From CBDCUC01 sp965222485 (GTDB taxonomy: Bacteria; Pseudomonadota; Alphaproteobacteria; Rhizobiales; Hyphomicrobiaceae), in contig CBDCUC010000040.1 in the NCBI GenBank assembly GCA_965222485.1, forward strand, positions 124,001 to 188,000: a stretch of DNA of 64,000 nt, written 5' to 3'. The position numbers were made by a program, and so were the translations under genes. Of the stretch, positions 25,610 to 35,476 are shown piece after piece (within the stretch, counting starts at the first letter, position 1; each line of letters begins with the position of its first letter). The notes beneath the pieces are model-generated. The model was not told the origin of the DNA. It made no database searches and saw only the letters and a list, made by a program, of their open reading frames with translations.

Positions 25610-26173
25610 CTAACTACGCTTTTTTTTGGAAACTTTGTTTGAATTCGCCGGCTCCGGAACCTGGAGAGGCTGACCTTCCAGCTGACCCAATGCTTCGACG
25701 ATCGAATTCAAGTCATCCATGAACCGCTTGCGCTGCTGTCCAGCTGGCAGAGCGGAAAGAATGCGCTCATCAACACGCTTTGCCATAGGCTGGGCCATGC
25801 GCAACATCTCTTTGCCCGTATCTGTCAGGCGCACCGCATAAGCGCGTGCGTCTTCCTTCGTCCGCCGACGCTGAATGAGCCCCTTTTTCAACATGCGTCT
25901 GACGATGTCTGCCAACGTCGATCGATCAATGCCAGTCATCTCGACAAGATGGGTTTGGCTTAGTCCCTCGTTTTGAGAGACGGTCAGCAACACCGCATAT
26001 TGCCGTGGCGTGAGGTCTCCCTGCCCCATTTCATTCTGGAAAATGTCACCTGCACATTGCCCCGCCCGATGCAGCAAATGCACCGGAGACTGTTCCAAAT
26101 TTGATTCTGAGGTTTCTTTCATAGATCCACGAACGTTGCTCGTTTTTGTCTTTTTTGCCATGTCTTCCGCCAT
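25610..26173 (-). CDS. MarR-family transcriptional regulator
   Basis: The protein has 187 residues. The winged helix-turn-helix spans about 60-125: DLTPRQYAVLLTVSQNEGLSQTHLVEMTGIDRSTLADIVRRMLKKGLIQRRRTKEDARAYAVRLT, in pieces typical of MarR, including the wing DARAYAV. The C-terminal helix supports dimerisation, and the last 20 residues are a Lys/Ser-rich tail. No obvious target gene is divergent from it: the 292 bases on its upstream side hold no gene. The ligand is unknown. Confidence 0.88.
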   Translation of the reverse strand: MAEDMAKKTKTSNVRGSMKETSESNLEQSPVHLLHRAGQCAGDIFQNEMGQGDLTPRQYAVLLTVSQNEGLSQTHLVEMTGIDRSTLADIVRRMLKKGLIQRRRTKEDARAYAVRLTDTGKEMLRMAQPMAKRVDERILSALPAGQQRKRFMDDLNSIVEALGQLEGQPLQVPEPANSNKVSKKKRS

Positions 26174-26465
26174 ATGCGCCGGTCATGGACGACCCCGCAA
26201 ATCCCCCTCACGGTCTGCGAGTCCCGCGTTTGTCAACAACGACCCGCACGTCGTTGGATCTATGCCCCCGCCTGATCCAATCCAATTTGTTGAATGACAC
26301 ACTCCATTCCGAAGAAAATACCACTTTCCTTGTTTCGTCCACCCCAAATTGAACAACCCAGTGAATAATAGTCTAGTGCCTCCAACAAGTTAGGTGGCAT
26401 ACGGATAATCCGATCAAGTATAAATGATTGCATTATGCGCGACGCTGCAGCCGCTTTGCACGTTG

Positions 26466-27080
26466 TCAGTCTTCGTGCAGTTCGTACTTCTTAAGCAGGC
26501 TGACTTGTGAAATTGCAAACACCAGGCTGAGAGGCATGATCCCGAACACCTTGAAACTGACCCAGAAATCAGTGGAGAACGAGCGCCAGACAATTTCATT
26601 CAAGAGTGCAAGAAATAGGAAGAAAGAAGCCCAGCGCATCGTCAACAGCCGCCAACCTTCCTCCGTCAGTCGAAAGACTTCACCGAACAGATGCTTCAGC
26701 AGTGAGCGTCCGAAAAACAGCCCGCCAAATAGTATTGATGCAAACAATAGATTGACGATCGTCGGCTTCAACTTGATGAAAAGCTCATCATACAGCCACA
26801 GCGTCAGGCCGCCGAACACCAAAACGAAGAATCCCGATATGAGCGGCATCGTCGGAATCCGGCTAAAGAGGATTTTCGATGCGATCAGCGCAACAACTGT
26901 TGCAGCCATGAACGCTCCCGTACCCCAAAAGATACCGGCCCGCGAATTAACGATGAAAAAAACGACGAGAGGTCCCAATTCCACAAGGAGTTTCAGCAGT
27001 TGCCGGGCGTCGAGTGTTTCCGTGTCCTCGCGCTCAGACACCGACTGCTGCTCCTGACGCTCGATGGGTTTGTCAGTCAA
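26466..27080 (-). CDS. YciB/IspZ-type septation protein A, copy 1
   Basis: YciB/IspZ proteins are inner-membrane proteins involved in cell-envelope formation at division. From a TTG at 27080 (GGGGA upstream) the protein has 204 residues; a GTG at 27158 with a poorly spaced site is another start. Six membrane segments follow a charged N-terminus. Family motifs seen: LVELGPLVVFFIVN, KLKPTIVNLLFASILFGGLFFGRSLLKHLFGEVF and LNEIVWRSFSTDFWVSFKVFG. It lies 199 bases after a second family member on the same strand. Confidence 0.88.
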   Translation of the reverse strand: MTDKPIERQEQQSVSEREDTETLDARQLLKLLVELGPLVVFFIVNSRAGIFWGTGAFMAATVVALIASKILFSRIPTMPLISGFFVLVFGGLTLWLYDELFIKLKPTIVNLLFASILFGGLFFGRSLLKHLFGEVFRLTEEGWRLLTMRWASFFLFLALLNEIVWRSFSTDFWVSFKVFGIMPLSLVFAISQVSLLKKYELHED

Positions 27081-27279
27081 CGCTTGAGATCCCCAATACC
27101 AATAATGAGATGGCTTTTCAGGCCGATAAGCCACGCTAAGGGAGCAGCATCCTTGCACTCCTAGGATAGACTCTAGTCATATCCTGCCTTGCCGCATTGG
27201 GTAAAGCAGATCCCGCCCAAGCACCGGACCTAATCTTCCCAACTACGTTGCCCCCGTTAGGCTTGCCAGAAAATTTTGG

Positions 27280-28023
27280 CTAGCGAAGCGTTGATGCCGC
27301 AGGTCCGGGCGTTCTAGCAACCTGCGCCCCTCGCTCTGCTGGTAACGTCGCATACTCCATGGCTCCTGCACCACCGCCTCCGCGGCCGCTCGCCCCGGTT
27401 TCCTCCTGTGCAAGATCAATACGGTGCTTGCGCATCAAACGCGTCAGATACCAGGCATAAAGGCCGGACAACGGCATGATACCGGCGACCTTGAACAAGA
27501 TCCAAATGTTCACGCCGTTCATCTCAAAGCCGAGCACGTTGTACATTTGCGTATCCACAAACGACAGTCGGACCACCTCGTTCAACACAGCTGTGAATAC
27601 GAAGAACCACGCAAAGCTCCAGGTAAACTTGTTCCATCCTTCCTGCGTGTAATGGAAGGTCTTTTCAAAGATGTATTTGAAGAAGTTTTTGTTGAACCAA
27701 AGGCCCACAAACAAGAACAAGGCGAACATGACATTGAAGATCGTCACCTTGATTTGAACCCACATGGGATCACCGGTGATAATGGTCATGAAGCCGAACA
27801 ACACGGTGACCGTCGACGCGATCAGCGGAAACATCGGTAGCCGGCCCAAAACGAGCAACATCGCGACAATAGCCATGCCCGTCGTGATAATCAGCGCCCA
27901 GGTGCCGGCTGTAATGCCAAAACCAGCATTGACCACAAACATTGTGACCAGTGGACCGAACTCGCTCAAGATGTTGACGGTCTGCTCGGCATTGAATGGG
28001 TAAAAGCTCGTTAGCTTCCGCAT
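27280..28023 (-). CDS. ispZ: YciB/IspZ-type septation protein A, copy 2
   Basis: The 247-residue protein has the same six-segment plan as copy 1: LSEFGPLVTMFVVNAGFG, QIKVTIFNVMFALFLFVGLWFNK, then LNEVVRLSFVDTQMYNV and WILFKVAGIMPLSGLYAWYLTR. About 45 extra C-terminal residues are Gly/Ala-rich and probably disordered. It follows ftsY, the usual rhizobial position for ispZ, so this is likely the ancestral copy and the gene at 26466 the extra one. Copy-specific roles are unknown. Confidence 0.9.
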   Translation of the reverse strand: MRKLTSFYPFNAEQTVNILSEFGPLVTMFVVNAGFGITAGTWALIITTGMAIVAMLLVLGRLPMFPLIASTVTVLFGFMTIITGDPMWVQIKVTIFNVMFALFLFVGLWFNKNFFKYIFEKTFHYTQEGWNKFTWSFAWFFVFTAVLNEVVRLSFVDTQMYNVLGFEMNGVNIWILFKVAGIMPLSGLYAWYLTRLMRKHRIDLAQEETGASGRGGGGAGAMEYATLPAERGAQVARTPGPAASTLR

Positions 28024-28109
28024 TTTGCAGTTTATGTCCCTATGTCTGCGTTTGGCATCGAGTCTTAATTCGGCGCCCCATGATCATATTAATGCTAACT
28101 CGGCCGGGG

Positions 28110-29231
28110 TTAATTTAGAGCGATAGCCCGCGCAAATTCCCCTGCATCAAACGGCTGAAGATCATCCACAGCCTCACCTACTCCAATTGCGTGTACAGGG
28201 ATCGCATGTTTTGCGGCAATCGCCACCAGTATCCCACCACGCGCCGTGCCATCCAATTTGGTCATGACTATGCCGGAAACACCAACCCGCTGCCGAAAGA
28301 CTTCAACCTGTGCCAACGCATTTTGTCCCGTGGTGGCATCAAGGACGAGCAGGACATCGTGTGGCGCCGTCGCATCCTGCTTTTTGAGGACCCGAACGAC
28401 CTTTTCCAACTCTTCCATCAACGCCTGCTTATTCTGCAACCTCCCGGCAGTATCCAGCATCAACACATCGCAACCAGCAGCCTTTGCAGCCTGCATTGCA
28501 TCAAACGCAAGACCGGAGGAATCTGCGCCGACGTCGCGCGCAATGACTTCGCAGCCGATCCTGTCGCCCCAAATCTTCAACTGATCGATGGCAGCAGCGC
28601 GAAACGTGTCTCCCGCTGCCAGCATGACCTTCTTACCTTCACGCTGAAACCGCGACGCCATTTTACCGATCGTCGTTGTTTTGCCTGTGCCATTGACGCC
28701 AACCACCACAATGACGTGAGGCGAGTTTTGCGCATCGATCATGATCGGCTTCGCGACCGGTATCAGTACCTTTTCCACCTCGTCCGCCAACACACTGCGA
28801 ACGTCCTGCGACGAGATGCCCTTCTCGAAACGCCCTTCCGATAGCCGATCCGTGATCCGCGACGCGAATTCCACGCCTAAATCGGACTGGATCAGCAAAT
28901 CTTCAAGGTCTTCGAGTGTATCAGCATCGAGTTTTTGTTTTGTGAATAGGCCTGTTATTCCCTCGGACAATTTACCCGAAGTCTTTGTCAGACCGTCCTT
29001 TAGCCTGCTGAACCAACCCTTACGCGTGCCTGCAGGCTTGTTGTCCTGCTGTCCGCCAGACTGCCCGACCGTTGCTGATTGGCCACTACCTGGAGCCCCA
29101 GCATGCTCCAGCGGCGGATCGGATGGATCGGCTGTTGGGGTCGAACCCTGCTCACCGTCGGACTGCGGTTTGCCTCCAAGCAGCCGACCAAACAGGCCAG
29201 GCTTCTTGTTTGAACCTTCACCCACACTCAC
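28110..29231 (-). CDS. ftsY: FtsY, SRP receptor
   Basis: FtsY receives ribosome-nascent chain complexes carried by Ffh and delivers them to the Sec translocon. The 373-residue protein has an acidic/polar N-terminal part (1-65), the four-helix N domain (KGWFSRLKDGLTKTSGKL...), then the G domain: G1 VGVNGTGKTTTIGK, DTFRAAAIDQL, G3 LDTAGRLQNK, G4 TKLDGTARGG and the closing GVGEAVDDLQPF. It overlaps mtaB by four bases (ATGA-type), so both are in one operon. Its partner gene ffh is at 33761. Confidence 0.97.
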   Translation of the reverse strand: MSVGEGSNKKPGLFGRLLGGKPQSDGEQGSTPTADPSDPPLEHAGAPGSGQSATVGQSGGQQDNKPAGTRKGWFSRLKDGLTKTSGKLSEGITGLFTKQKLDADTLEDLEDLLIQSDLGVEFASRITDRLSEGRFEKGISSQDVRSVLADEVEKVLIPVAKPIMIDAQNSPHVIVVVGVNGTGKTTTIGKMASRFQREGKKVMLAAGDTFRAAAIDQLKIWGDRIGCEVIARDVGADSSGLAFDAMQAAKAAGCDVLMLDTAGRLQNKQALMEELEKVVRVLKKQDATAPHDVLLVLDATTGQNALAQVEVFRQRVGVSGIVMTKLDGTARGGILVAIAAKHAIPVHAIGVGEAVDDLQPFDAGEFARAIALN

Positions 29232-30511
29232 GATGCCACCTCGCCATGCAGGCGGGTGCCATCGTTGCCGCTAACACGCGCACTCACAATAGCCCCGGCA
29301 CTCGCACCGCCAGACAATGCCACCGGAGTGAAATGGCGGGTGCGCGCGAAACCCTGCTTTTCAACCAATACATCGTGCACCTTGCCGAGCTGCGCATCGA
29401 GATGCTGGCGCATTGCACGCTCCCCGACATGTCGCAGCCTCTGCGCACGCTCCTTAACCTTGGAACCTTCAACTTGCGGCATGCGTGCCGCCGGTGTCCC
29501 GTGTCGGGGAGAAAACGGAAACACGTGCAGATAGGTCAGCCCGCACTGCTCCACGATATTTAATGTGTTCTCAAACATTCGGTCCGTTTCTGTAGGAAAG
29601 CCGGCAATCAAATCTGCACCGAACACAACATCCGGTCTGAGTTCGCGCGCAAGCTCGCAGAACCTGATGGCATCTTCCCGACCATGCCGGCGCTTCATGC
29701 GCTTCAAGATCAGGTCATCTCCTGCCTGTAACGACAGGTGCAGATGCGGCATCAATCGCTCTTCATCGGCCAGCGCGCGCAACAAATCCTGATCGACCTC
29801 CACCTGGTCGATGGACGACAGTCGCAGACGCGGCAAATCTGGAACATGCTTCAGGATCTGCATGACCAGACGCCCCAGCTTCGGCTTGCCAGGCAGATCC
29901 CCACCGTAAGATGTCAGGTCGACTCCGGTTAGAACAACTTCTCGATAACCGTTTGCCACGAGCTTGCGAATTTCTGCGATCACTTCGCCCGCACCGACGC
30001 TTCGCGACGGACCGCGGCCAAATGGGATGATGCAGAATGTACAGCGGTGGTCGCAACCATTCTGCACTTGCACGTATGCGCGCGTACGCGAGCCAAACCC
30101 ATCGATCATATGCGAGGCGGTCTCGCGCACAGCCATGATGTCGTCGACCCGCACGCGTTCGCAATCGTCATTGGAAAGGTCACGGTACGTCCGCGCGCGC
30201 ATTTTCTCGGCATTTCCAATGACGTGATCCACAGCGTCGATAGCGGCGAACTTGTCCGGATCGATCTGCGCGGCACAACCAGTAACGATTATACGCGCGT
30301 CCGGCCGTTCGCGGCGCAAACGCCGGATCGTCTGGGTCGCTTGGCGCACCGCTTCCCCGGTCACCGCGCAGGTATTGACGACAACGGCATCATCAAGACC
30401 GGCCGCACGCGCATGCCGGCTGATCACCTCAGACTCATAAGTGTTGAGGCGGCAACCGAGCGTAATGACCTCAGGGTCTGATGTAGCGTCCTTCTTCATG
30501 CGCTCCGACAT
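29228..30511 (-). CDS. mtaB: MtaB, tRNA t6A37 methylthiotransferase
   Basis: It adds a methylthio group to t6A at position 37 of ANN-decoding tRNAs. From the ATG at 30511 the protein has 427 residues. The N-terminal UPF0004 domain carries three cluster Cys (LGCRLNTYES, NTCAVT, TGCAAQ), the radical SAM motif is GCDHRCTFC, and GVDLTSYGGD and DLIAGFPTE follow. A C-terminal TRAM-like domain closes it. A second Met four codons on has GGAG just upstream and could be the true start. It lies between dapF and ftsY. Confidence 0.94.
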   Translation of the reverse strand: MSERMKKDATSDPEVITLGCRLNTYESEVISRHARAAGLDDAVVVNTCAVTGEAVRQATQTIRRLRRERPDARIIVTGCAAQIDPDKFAAIDAVDHVIGNAEKMRARTYRDLSNDDCERVRVDDIMAVRETASHMIDGFGSRTRAYVQVQNGCDHRCTFCIIPFGRGPSRSVGAGEVIAEIRKLVANGYREVVLTGVDLTSYGGDLPGKPKLGRLVMQILKHVPDLPRLRLSSIDQVEVDQDLLRALADEERLMPHLHLSLQAGDDLILKRMKRRHGREDAIRFCELARELRPDVVFGADLIAGFPTETDRMFENTLNIVEQCGLTYLHVFPFSPRHGTPAARMPQVEGSKVKERAQRLRHVGERAMRQHLDAQLGKVHDVLVEKQGFARTRHFTPVALSGGASAGAIVSARVSGNDGTRLHGEVAS

Positions 30512-30645
30512 GCTCAAATGAGAAGGGTTTAAAGAATTCCATGTCCCGCTGGACCACCTGCAAGACGGGCAGCCACGTCGTGCCGGGTCGCACGAGCCGC
30601 ACACCGAAATCCATGGCGTCCCAGTTATCAGGAACGCCGCGGATA

Positions 30646-31491
30646 TCAAAGCGTCAATACGCCCTGACTCTCCGTTTCAGCCGGTCCCGTCATGACAATT
30701 CTGTTGTTTTCACCCCAACTGATCGTCAACTCGCCCCCAGGCAGATTGACCGACACCTCCCTATCGGTAAGCTTTTTTCGCATGGCGGATACGGCTGCGG
30801 CACAAGCTGCGGTTCCGCACGCAAGCGTAATCCCCGCACCACGCTCCCAAGTTCTAACCGCAAGCGACTTGCGCGAGTTTACCTGCGCCAGCGATATGTT
30901 GGCCCGCTCCGGAAATATCGGATGATTTTCCAATAACGGACCAAACTTTTCCAAGTCATAGGCTTGGATGTCATCAACCCAGAAGATCGCATGTGGATTG
31001 CCGACATTGACAACGGAGGGGGAGTGCAGCACCGGATCATCGATCGGACCGATTTGCAACTCGATACCACGCGTGTCGTGAAAAGGTTCGGCCAGCGGAA
31101 TATCTTCCCAGGAAAACCGCGGCTCACCCATATCGACCGAGATACGCTGCTGGCTTTCAACCTTTACTGCAAGCAGTCCCGCAGCCGTCTCCAACGTCAT
31201 CTCGCGCCCATCGTCCTGGTTGGCGATAACCCAACCGACACATCGTGTGCCGTTACCGCACGCGGAGACTTCCGACCCGTCCGAATTGTAAATGCGCACA
31301 TACGCCTGAGTTCCTGGCGTTCGCGGCGCATGCAAAGCCATCAGCTGATCGAAGCCGGTATCCGATTCCGCCGCGATCGCGCGCACCTCATCCGCAGACA
31401 ACACGCGGGCACCTGCACGCAGATCCGCAACCACAATCTCGTTTCCGAGACCGTTCATTTTCACGTAGGGAAATGACTGCACAGCATCCAT
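30646..31491 (-). CDS. dapF: DapF, diaminopimelate epimerase
   Basis: It converts LL- to meso-diaminopimelate for lysine and peptidoglycan. From the ATG at 31491 the protein has 281 residues; the frame is open upstream to 31923 but that is antisense to the methyltransferase gene. The two catalytic Cys are present: Cys78 in SACGNGTRCV and the second in LACGTAACA. KMNGLGNEIVV, VNVGNPHAIFWV and the late ERGAGITLA complete the fold. mtaB and ftsY follow on the same strand. Confidence 0.97.
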   Translation of the reverse strand: MDAVQSFPYVKMNGLGNEIVVADLRAGARVLSADEVRAIAAESDTGFDQLMALHAPRTPGTQAYVRIYNSDGSEVSACGNGTRCVGWVIANQDDGREMTLETAAGLLAVKVESQQRISVDMGEPRFSWEDIPLAEPFHDTRGIELQIGPIDDPVLHSPSVVNVGNPHAIFWVDDIQAYDLEKFGPLLENHPIFPERANISLAQVNSRKSLAVRTWERGAGITLACGTAACAAAVSAMRKKLTDREVSVNLPGGELTISWGENNRIVMTGPAETESQGVLTL

Positions 31492-31544
31492 AGGGCCATA
31501 TATGGCAGTATTGCCTGCAAATACCAACACGGAGGCTGTTAGAT

Positions 31545-32153
31545 ATGAACGGCCAATCAATGACCCCTTGCTCCGATGGCGACCGGCTAACGCCCTCGGC
31601 GTGGGTTGAGCACTTCCTAAGCGGGGCCCGACCGGGTGGTCACGTCCTCGATATCGCCTGCGGCAAGGGCCGCCACACCCGCCTGGCGCTGCAAATGGGA
31701 TTTGAGGTGACGGCGGTCGACCGGGACCTATCGGGTATTGCCGACATCGAGGGAGTAGCCAACTTGCATCTCGTCCAAATGGATCTGGAAGCCGCCCCGG
31801 CGTCAGGTTCTGCTTGCCTCGACGGCCTGATTCAAACGGCTGAGAAATCAGCGTTTGATGCAGTGATTGTAACGAACTATCTATGGCGGCCTCTGCTCCC
31901 TGACATTGTCGCTGCTGTGGCACCAGCGGGGCTGTTGATCTACGAGACCTTCGCGATAGGTAATGAACGCTACGGGCGTCCTAAAAATCCCGACTACCTT
32001 CTAAGGCCCGGCGAACTGATCGATGCGGTCAAGGATCACCTGACGCCCATCGCCTACCAGCACGCGACACTAACCAATCCCGAACGCGTCGTAGCCCGCA
32101 TCGTAGCGGTGGCCCCTGATCACAAATGGCTGACAAATCCACCACCGCCCTAA
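31545..32153 (+). CDS. Class I SAM-dependent methyltransferase
   Basis: The 202-residue protein has motif I VLDIACGKGRHTRLAL (35-50), the acidic loop AVDRD ending strand 2, LVQMDLEAA and the strand-4 region FDAVIVTNYLWRPLL. The layout resembles the TehB/UbiE-like small-molecule group, but the substrate is unknown. The YETFAIGNERYGRP segment is shared with similar proteins in rhizobia. It is divergent from dapF, with 53 bases between start codons, so their promoters overlap. Confidence 0.88.
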   Translation: MNGQSMTPCSDGDRLTPSAWVEHFLSGARPGGHVLDIACGKGRHTRLALQMGFEVTAVDRDLSGIADIEGVANLHLVQMDLEAAPASGSACLDGLIQTAEKSAFDAVIVTNYLWRPLLPDIVAAVAPAGLLIYETFAIGNERYGRPKNPDYLLRPGELIDAVKDHLTPIAYQHATLTNPERVVARIVAVAPDHKWLTNPPPP

Positions 32154-32262
32154 CCAAGCCTTTAATTCCACAACTTCGCGTCACATATGCTGCAATCGAA
32201 ATAGGACAGACACCATCCACATCAATTGGCCCGACTCCAGGCAAACAAAAAGGATATTCCTC

Positions 32263-33453
32263 ATGATGCCGCTGCCGTTAGCACTGCATGCCGTCGCAAC
32301 GACACGGCAGCTCACCGCGACAGGACTCGTGATGATCGCTGCATTGAGTTCGCCGGCTCAAGCAGAGATAACGAACGCGCCTGCGGCCACCAAAACACCC
32401 ATCAATGTGGAAACTGTCGCGTCAGGACTACGGAATCCCTGGGGTCTACAATTTCTCCCCGACGGCCGTTTCCTTGTCACTGAGCGCCCGGGGAATATGC
32501 GCATTGTGAATTCGAACGGAAAAGTATCCGATCCCCTCAAGGGCGTTCCAAAGGTCGCAGCCGTCGGACAAGGTGGTCTTCTCGACGTTCGTCTTGCGCC
32601 GGATTTTTCTGACACGGGGATAATCTATTTCTCATATTCCGAACCGCACAGCGCGAGCAAACGCTCAACCACCATGGCGCGCGCCAAGCTGGTGCTGGAA
32701 GACGGCGGTGGACGGCTTGAAAACATCAAGATCTTGTTCCGGCAAAAGCAAACCGCCGGCGGTGGCCACCACTTCGGTTCCCGCATCGTCCTTGCCAAGG
32801 ATGGGACGATTTTCGTCACAACAGGTGACCGCGCGCGTCGCAGCAGCGATGTGCAGAACCCCGCCACCCACATCGGTAAAGTGATCCGCATTAATCCCGA
32901 TGGCACCGCACCGGCTGATAACCCTGCCGGGCAAGGAGGCGACTTTGCGGACTGGGCACCGGAAGTCTGGTCGATGGGTCATAGAAATATGCAAGGCGCG
33001 GCGCTCGATACGAAAACCGGCCAGCTATGGACAATCGAGCATGGCGCACGCGGTGGCGACGAACTTAATCATCCTGAGAAGGGTAAGAACTACGGTTGGC
33101 CCGTCATCTCATACGGCCGGCATTATTCGGGCGCCAAGATTGGCTTGGGTACATCAAAAGACGGCATGGAACAGCCGGTCTACTACTGGGATCCCTCAAT
33201 CGCCGTCAGTGGTCTTGCAATTTATCGCGGCCGGCTGTTTGACGGATGGGACGGCAATTTTCTGGTCGGTGGTCTCGCAGGAGCCCACATAAACAGGCTG
33301 GTCATGAAGGACGGCAAGGTCATCGCCCAGGAACAGCTCCTTGCCGGGCAGGGCAAGCGCGTTCGCGATGTCCGCGTTGGCCCTGAGGGCGCGGTGTACG
33401 TCTTAACCGACCAATCGAACGGGGAACTGCTGAAGCTCACACCGGCAAAATGA
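32263..33453 (+). CDS. Periplasmic PQQ-type sugar dehydrogenase (Gdh-B/YliI-like)
   Basis: The 396-residue protein has a signal peptide (cleavage after AQA at about residue 34) and a six-bladed propeller of the soluble aldose sugar dehydrogenase family. Motifs: ASGLRNPWGLQFLPDGRFLVTERPG, QGGLLDVRLAPDF, the catalytic-site HHFGSRIVLAKDGTIFVTTGDR, VWSMGHRNMQG and EHGARGGDELNHPEKGKNYGWPV. It should oxidise aldoses at C1 with PQQ in the periplasm, if the cell obtains PQQ; no PQQ genes are in the window. ATG 32263 follows a weak site; an internal Met at residue 24 is possible. Confidence 0.92.
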   Translation: MMPLPLALHAVATTRQLTATGLVMIAALSSPAQAEITNAPAATKTPINVETVASGLRNPWGLQFLPDGRFLVTERPGNMRIVNSNGKVSDPLKGVPKVAAVGQGGLLDVRLAPDFSDTGIIYFSYSEPHSASKRSTTMARAKLVLEDGGGRLENIKILFRQKQTAGGGHHFGSRIVLAKDGTIFVTTGDRARRSSDVQNPATHIGKVIRINPDGTAPADNPAGQGGDFADWAPEVWSMGHRNMQGAALDTKTGQLWTIEHGARGGDELNHPEKGKNYGWPVISYGRHYSGAKIGLGTSKDGMEQPVYYWDPSIAVSGLAIYRGRLFDGWDGNFLVGGLAGAHINRLVMKDGKVIAQEQLLAGQGKRVRDVRVGPEGAVYVLTDQSNGELLKLTPAK

Positions 33454-33760
33454 GGCTCCAGACCCTAGCTTTGCCGGTGTCCCGGTCCACCGGCCCTGGA
33501 CATCTGAGGAAAACCAAGGTCAGCCAGACGGTTGATTGACATTTGCCTGCTCTTGCCCCATTTACAGGGCCGAATTTCCAATTGGCCCGTCAACCGCGAG
33601 CCACCGTCCCGCACACGCAGCAGCCCTTAACGACGGGCAGCTGCTGGAGGCAGGAAGGTCCACATCCGCCGGCGAGTTTCGCCCGCGGATGCGATTGTCA
33701 TTGGACTCTAAACAGACAGGGCGCCACAGCCTCGCGCCTAACGACAGGACGATACGAAGA

Positions 33761-35380
33761 GTGTTCCAATCGTTATCAGACCGTCTCTCCGGCGTACTCG
33801 ACAAGCTGACCAAGCGCGGCGCGTTGAGCGAAGCGGACGTGTCTGGTGCCATGCGCGAGGTTCGCCGCGCACTGCTTGAGGCGGACGTCGCACTGGATGT
33901 CGCCAAGTCCTTTATCGACAAGGTCAAGGCCAAGGCCATCGGCCAGGATGTCCTGAAGTCGGTGACGCCAGGGCAAATGGTCGTCAAGATTGTGCATGAC
34001 GAGCTGGTCGCCATGCTTGGCTCGGACGCCGATCCGATTGACCTAAATGCGCCAGCGCCGCTTGGCATCCTCATGGTCGGCCTGCAGGGCTCCGGTAAGA
34101 CGACAACGACCGCCAAGATCGCCTATCGCCTGCAGAACCGCGACAAGAAAAAAGTACTGATGGCCTCGCTGGATACGCGCAGGCCCGCCGCACAGGAACA
34201 GCTGCGTGTTTTGGGTGAACAAGCCGACGTTCCCACGCTACCGATCGTTGAGGGACAGTCGCCACTGCAGATTGCAAATCGGGCTATGGATGCCGGCCGG
34301 CTTGGCGGCTACGATGTTGTCCTCCTTGACACCGCAGGCCGCGTCACGGTCGATGATGAATTGATGGCCGAGGTTGCCGAAGTGCGCAGCCAAGCGTCAC
34401 CGCATGAGGTCCTGCTCGTCGCCGACAGTCTCACCGGTCAAGACGCCGTCAACACAGCTTCCGCCTTCGATGACGCCATAGGCATCACGGGAATCGTGCT
34501 GACCCGCGCCGACGGTGACGGCCGCGGCGGCGCAGCCCTGTCCATGCGCGCCGTCACCGGAAAGCCGATCAAGCTCCTTGGCGTCGGCGAAAAGTGGACA
34601 GAGCTTGAAGACTTCCACCCGGAGCGTATCGCCGGACGCATTCTGGGCATGGGCGACGTCGTCTCGCTCGTTGAAAAAGCAGCCGAAACAATCGATGCGG
34701 AAAAGGCGCAGAAAATCGCCGCCCGCATGAAGAAGGGCGCCTTCGACCTTGAGGATCTGGCTGAACAACTCCAGCAGATGCAGAAGCTCGGCGGCATGGG
34801 CGGCGTTCTTGGCATGCTGCCCGGCGTCGGCAAAATGAAAAATCAGCTGGCAAATGCCAACATCGACGACAGCATCCTGAAACGGCAGCAAGCAATTATT
34901 TCATCCATGACGCCCAAGGAGCGCCGCAGTCCCAAAGTGCTCGACGCCAAACGCAAGCGCCGTGTCGCTGCCGGTTCGGGAACGCGCGTCCAGGACATCA
35001 ACCAGCTATTGAAAATGCACCGCCAGATGGCGGACATGATGAAGTCCATGGGCAAAAAGGGCCTGATGGGCCGCATGATGGGCGGTATGCCCGGCGCCGG
35101 GGCTCCGAGCGAATCCGAAATGCAGAAACTGCAAGCCGATCTTGCAAGCCTCGACCCAAAGGCAATCGAAGCCCTTCCCGACGACATGAAAGACGTTCTT
35201 GCTAACAGCGGCGGCCAATCTGGTGGCGCAGGCCTTCCCTCTGCCGGCAAGCTGCCCGCAGGCTTGCCTGGCCTCGGCGGCCCGGGATTGCCCGGTGGCC
35301 TTCCCGGTCTCGGCGGACCAAGCCTGCCAAGGCTTTCCGGCGCCGGCCCTGGCAAAAGAAAAAAGAGGAAGAAGAAATAA
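33761..35380 (+). CDS. ffh: Ffh, signal recognition particle protein
   Basis: Ffh binds signal sequences and 4.5S RNA and docks with FtsY. I chose a GTG at 33761 (FQSLSDRLSGVLDKLTKRG follows), because the 75 upstream codons are not conserved; AGGAC lies about ten bases upstream. The 539-residue protein has G1 VGLQGSGKTTTTAK, DTRRPAAQEQL, DTAGRVTVDD and TRADGDGRGGAAL. The Met-rich M domain follows (GGMGGVLGMLPGVGKM, then MHRQMADMMKSMGKKG). It ends in an unusual repeat of Gly-Leu-Pro-Gly units and a basic cluster (GKRKKRKKK). rpsP follows. Confidence 0.96.
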   Translation: MFQSLSDRLSGVLDKLTKRGALSEADVSGAMREVRRALLEADVALDVAKSFIDKVKAKAIGQDVLKSVTPGQMVVKIVHDELVAMLGSDADPIDLNAPAPLGILMVGLQGSGKTTTTAKIAYRLQNRDKKKVLMASLDTRRPAAQEQLRVLGEQADVPTLPIVEGQSPLQIANRAMDAGRLGGYDVVLLDTAGRVTVDDELMAEVAEVRSQASPHEVLLVADSLTGQDAVNTASAFDDAIGITGIVLTRADGDGRGGAALSMRAVTGKPIKLLGVGEKWTELEDFHPERIAGRILGMGDVVSLVEKAAETIDAEKAQKIAARMKKGAFDLEDLAEQLQQMQKLGGMGGVLGMLPGVGKMKNQLANANIDDSILKRQQAIISSMTPKERRSPKVLDAKRKRRVAAGSGTRVQDINQLLKMHRQMADMMKSMGKKGLMGRMMGGMPGAGAPSESEMQKLQADLASLDPKAIEALPDDMKDVLANSGGQSGGAGLPSAGKLPAGLPGLGGPGLPGGLPGLGGPSLPRLSGAGPGKRKKRKKK

Positions 35381-35476
35381 GCAGCGATCGCACGCACTGA
35401 GCATTCGCAGCTTAGGAAAAACAAAGCGAAACACGAACACTGATAAACATACGAAGACGACAAGAAGGAAAAACCA

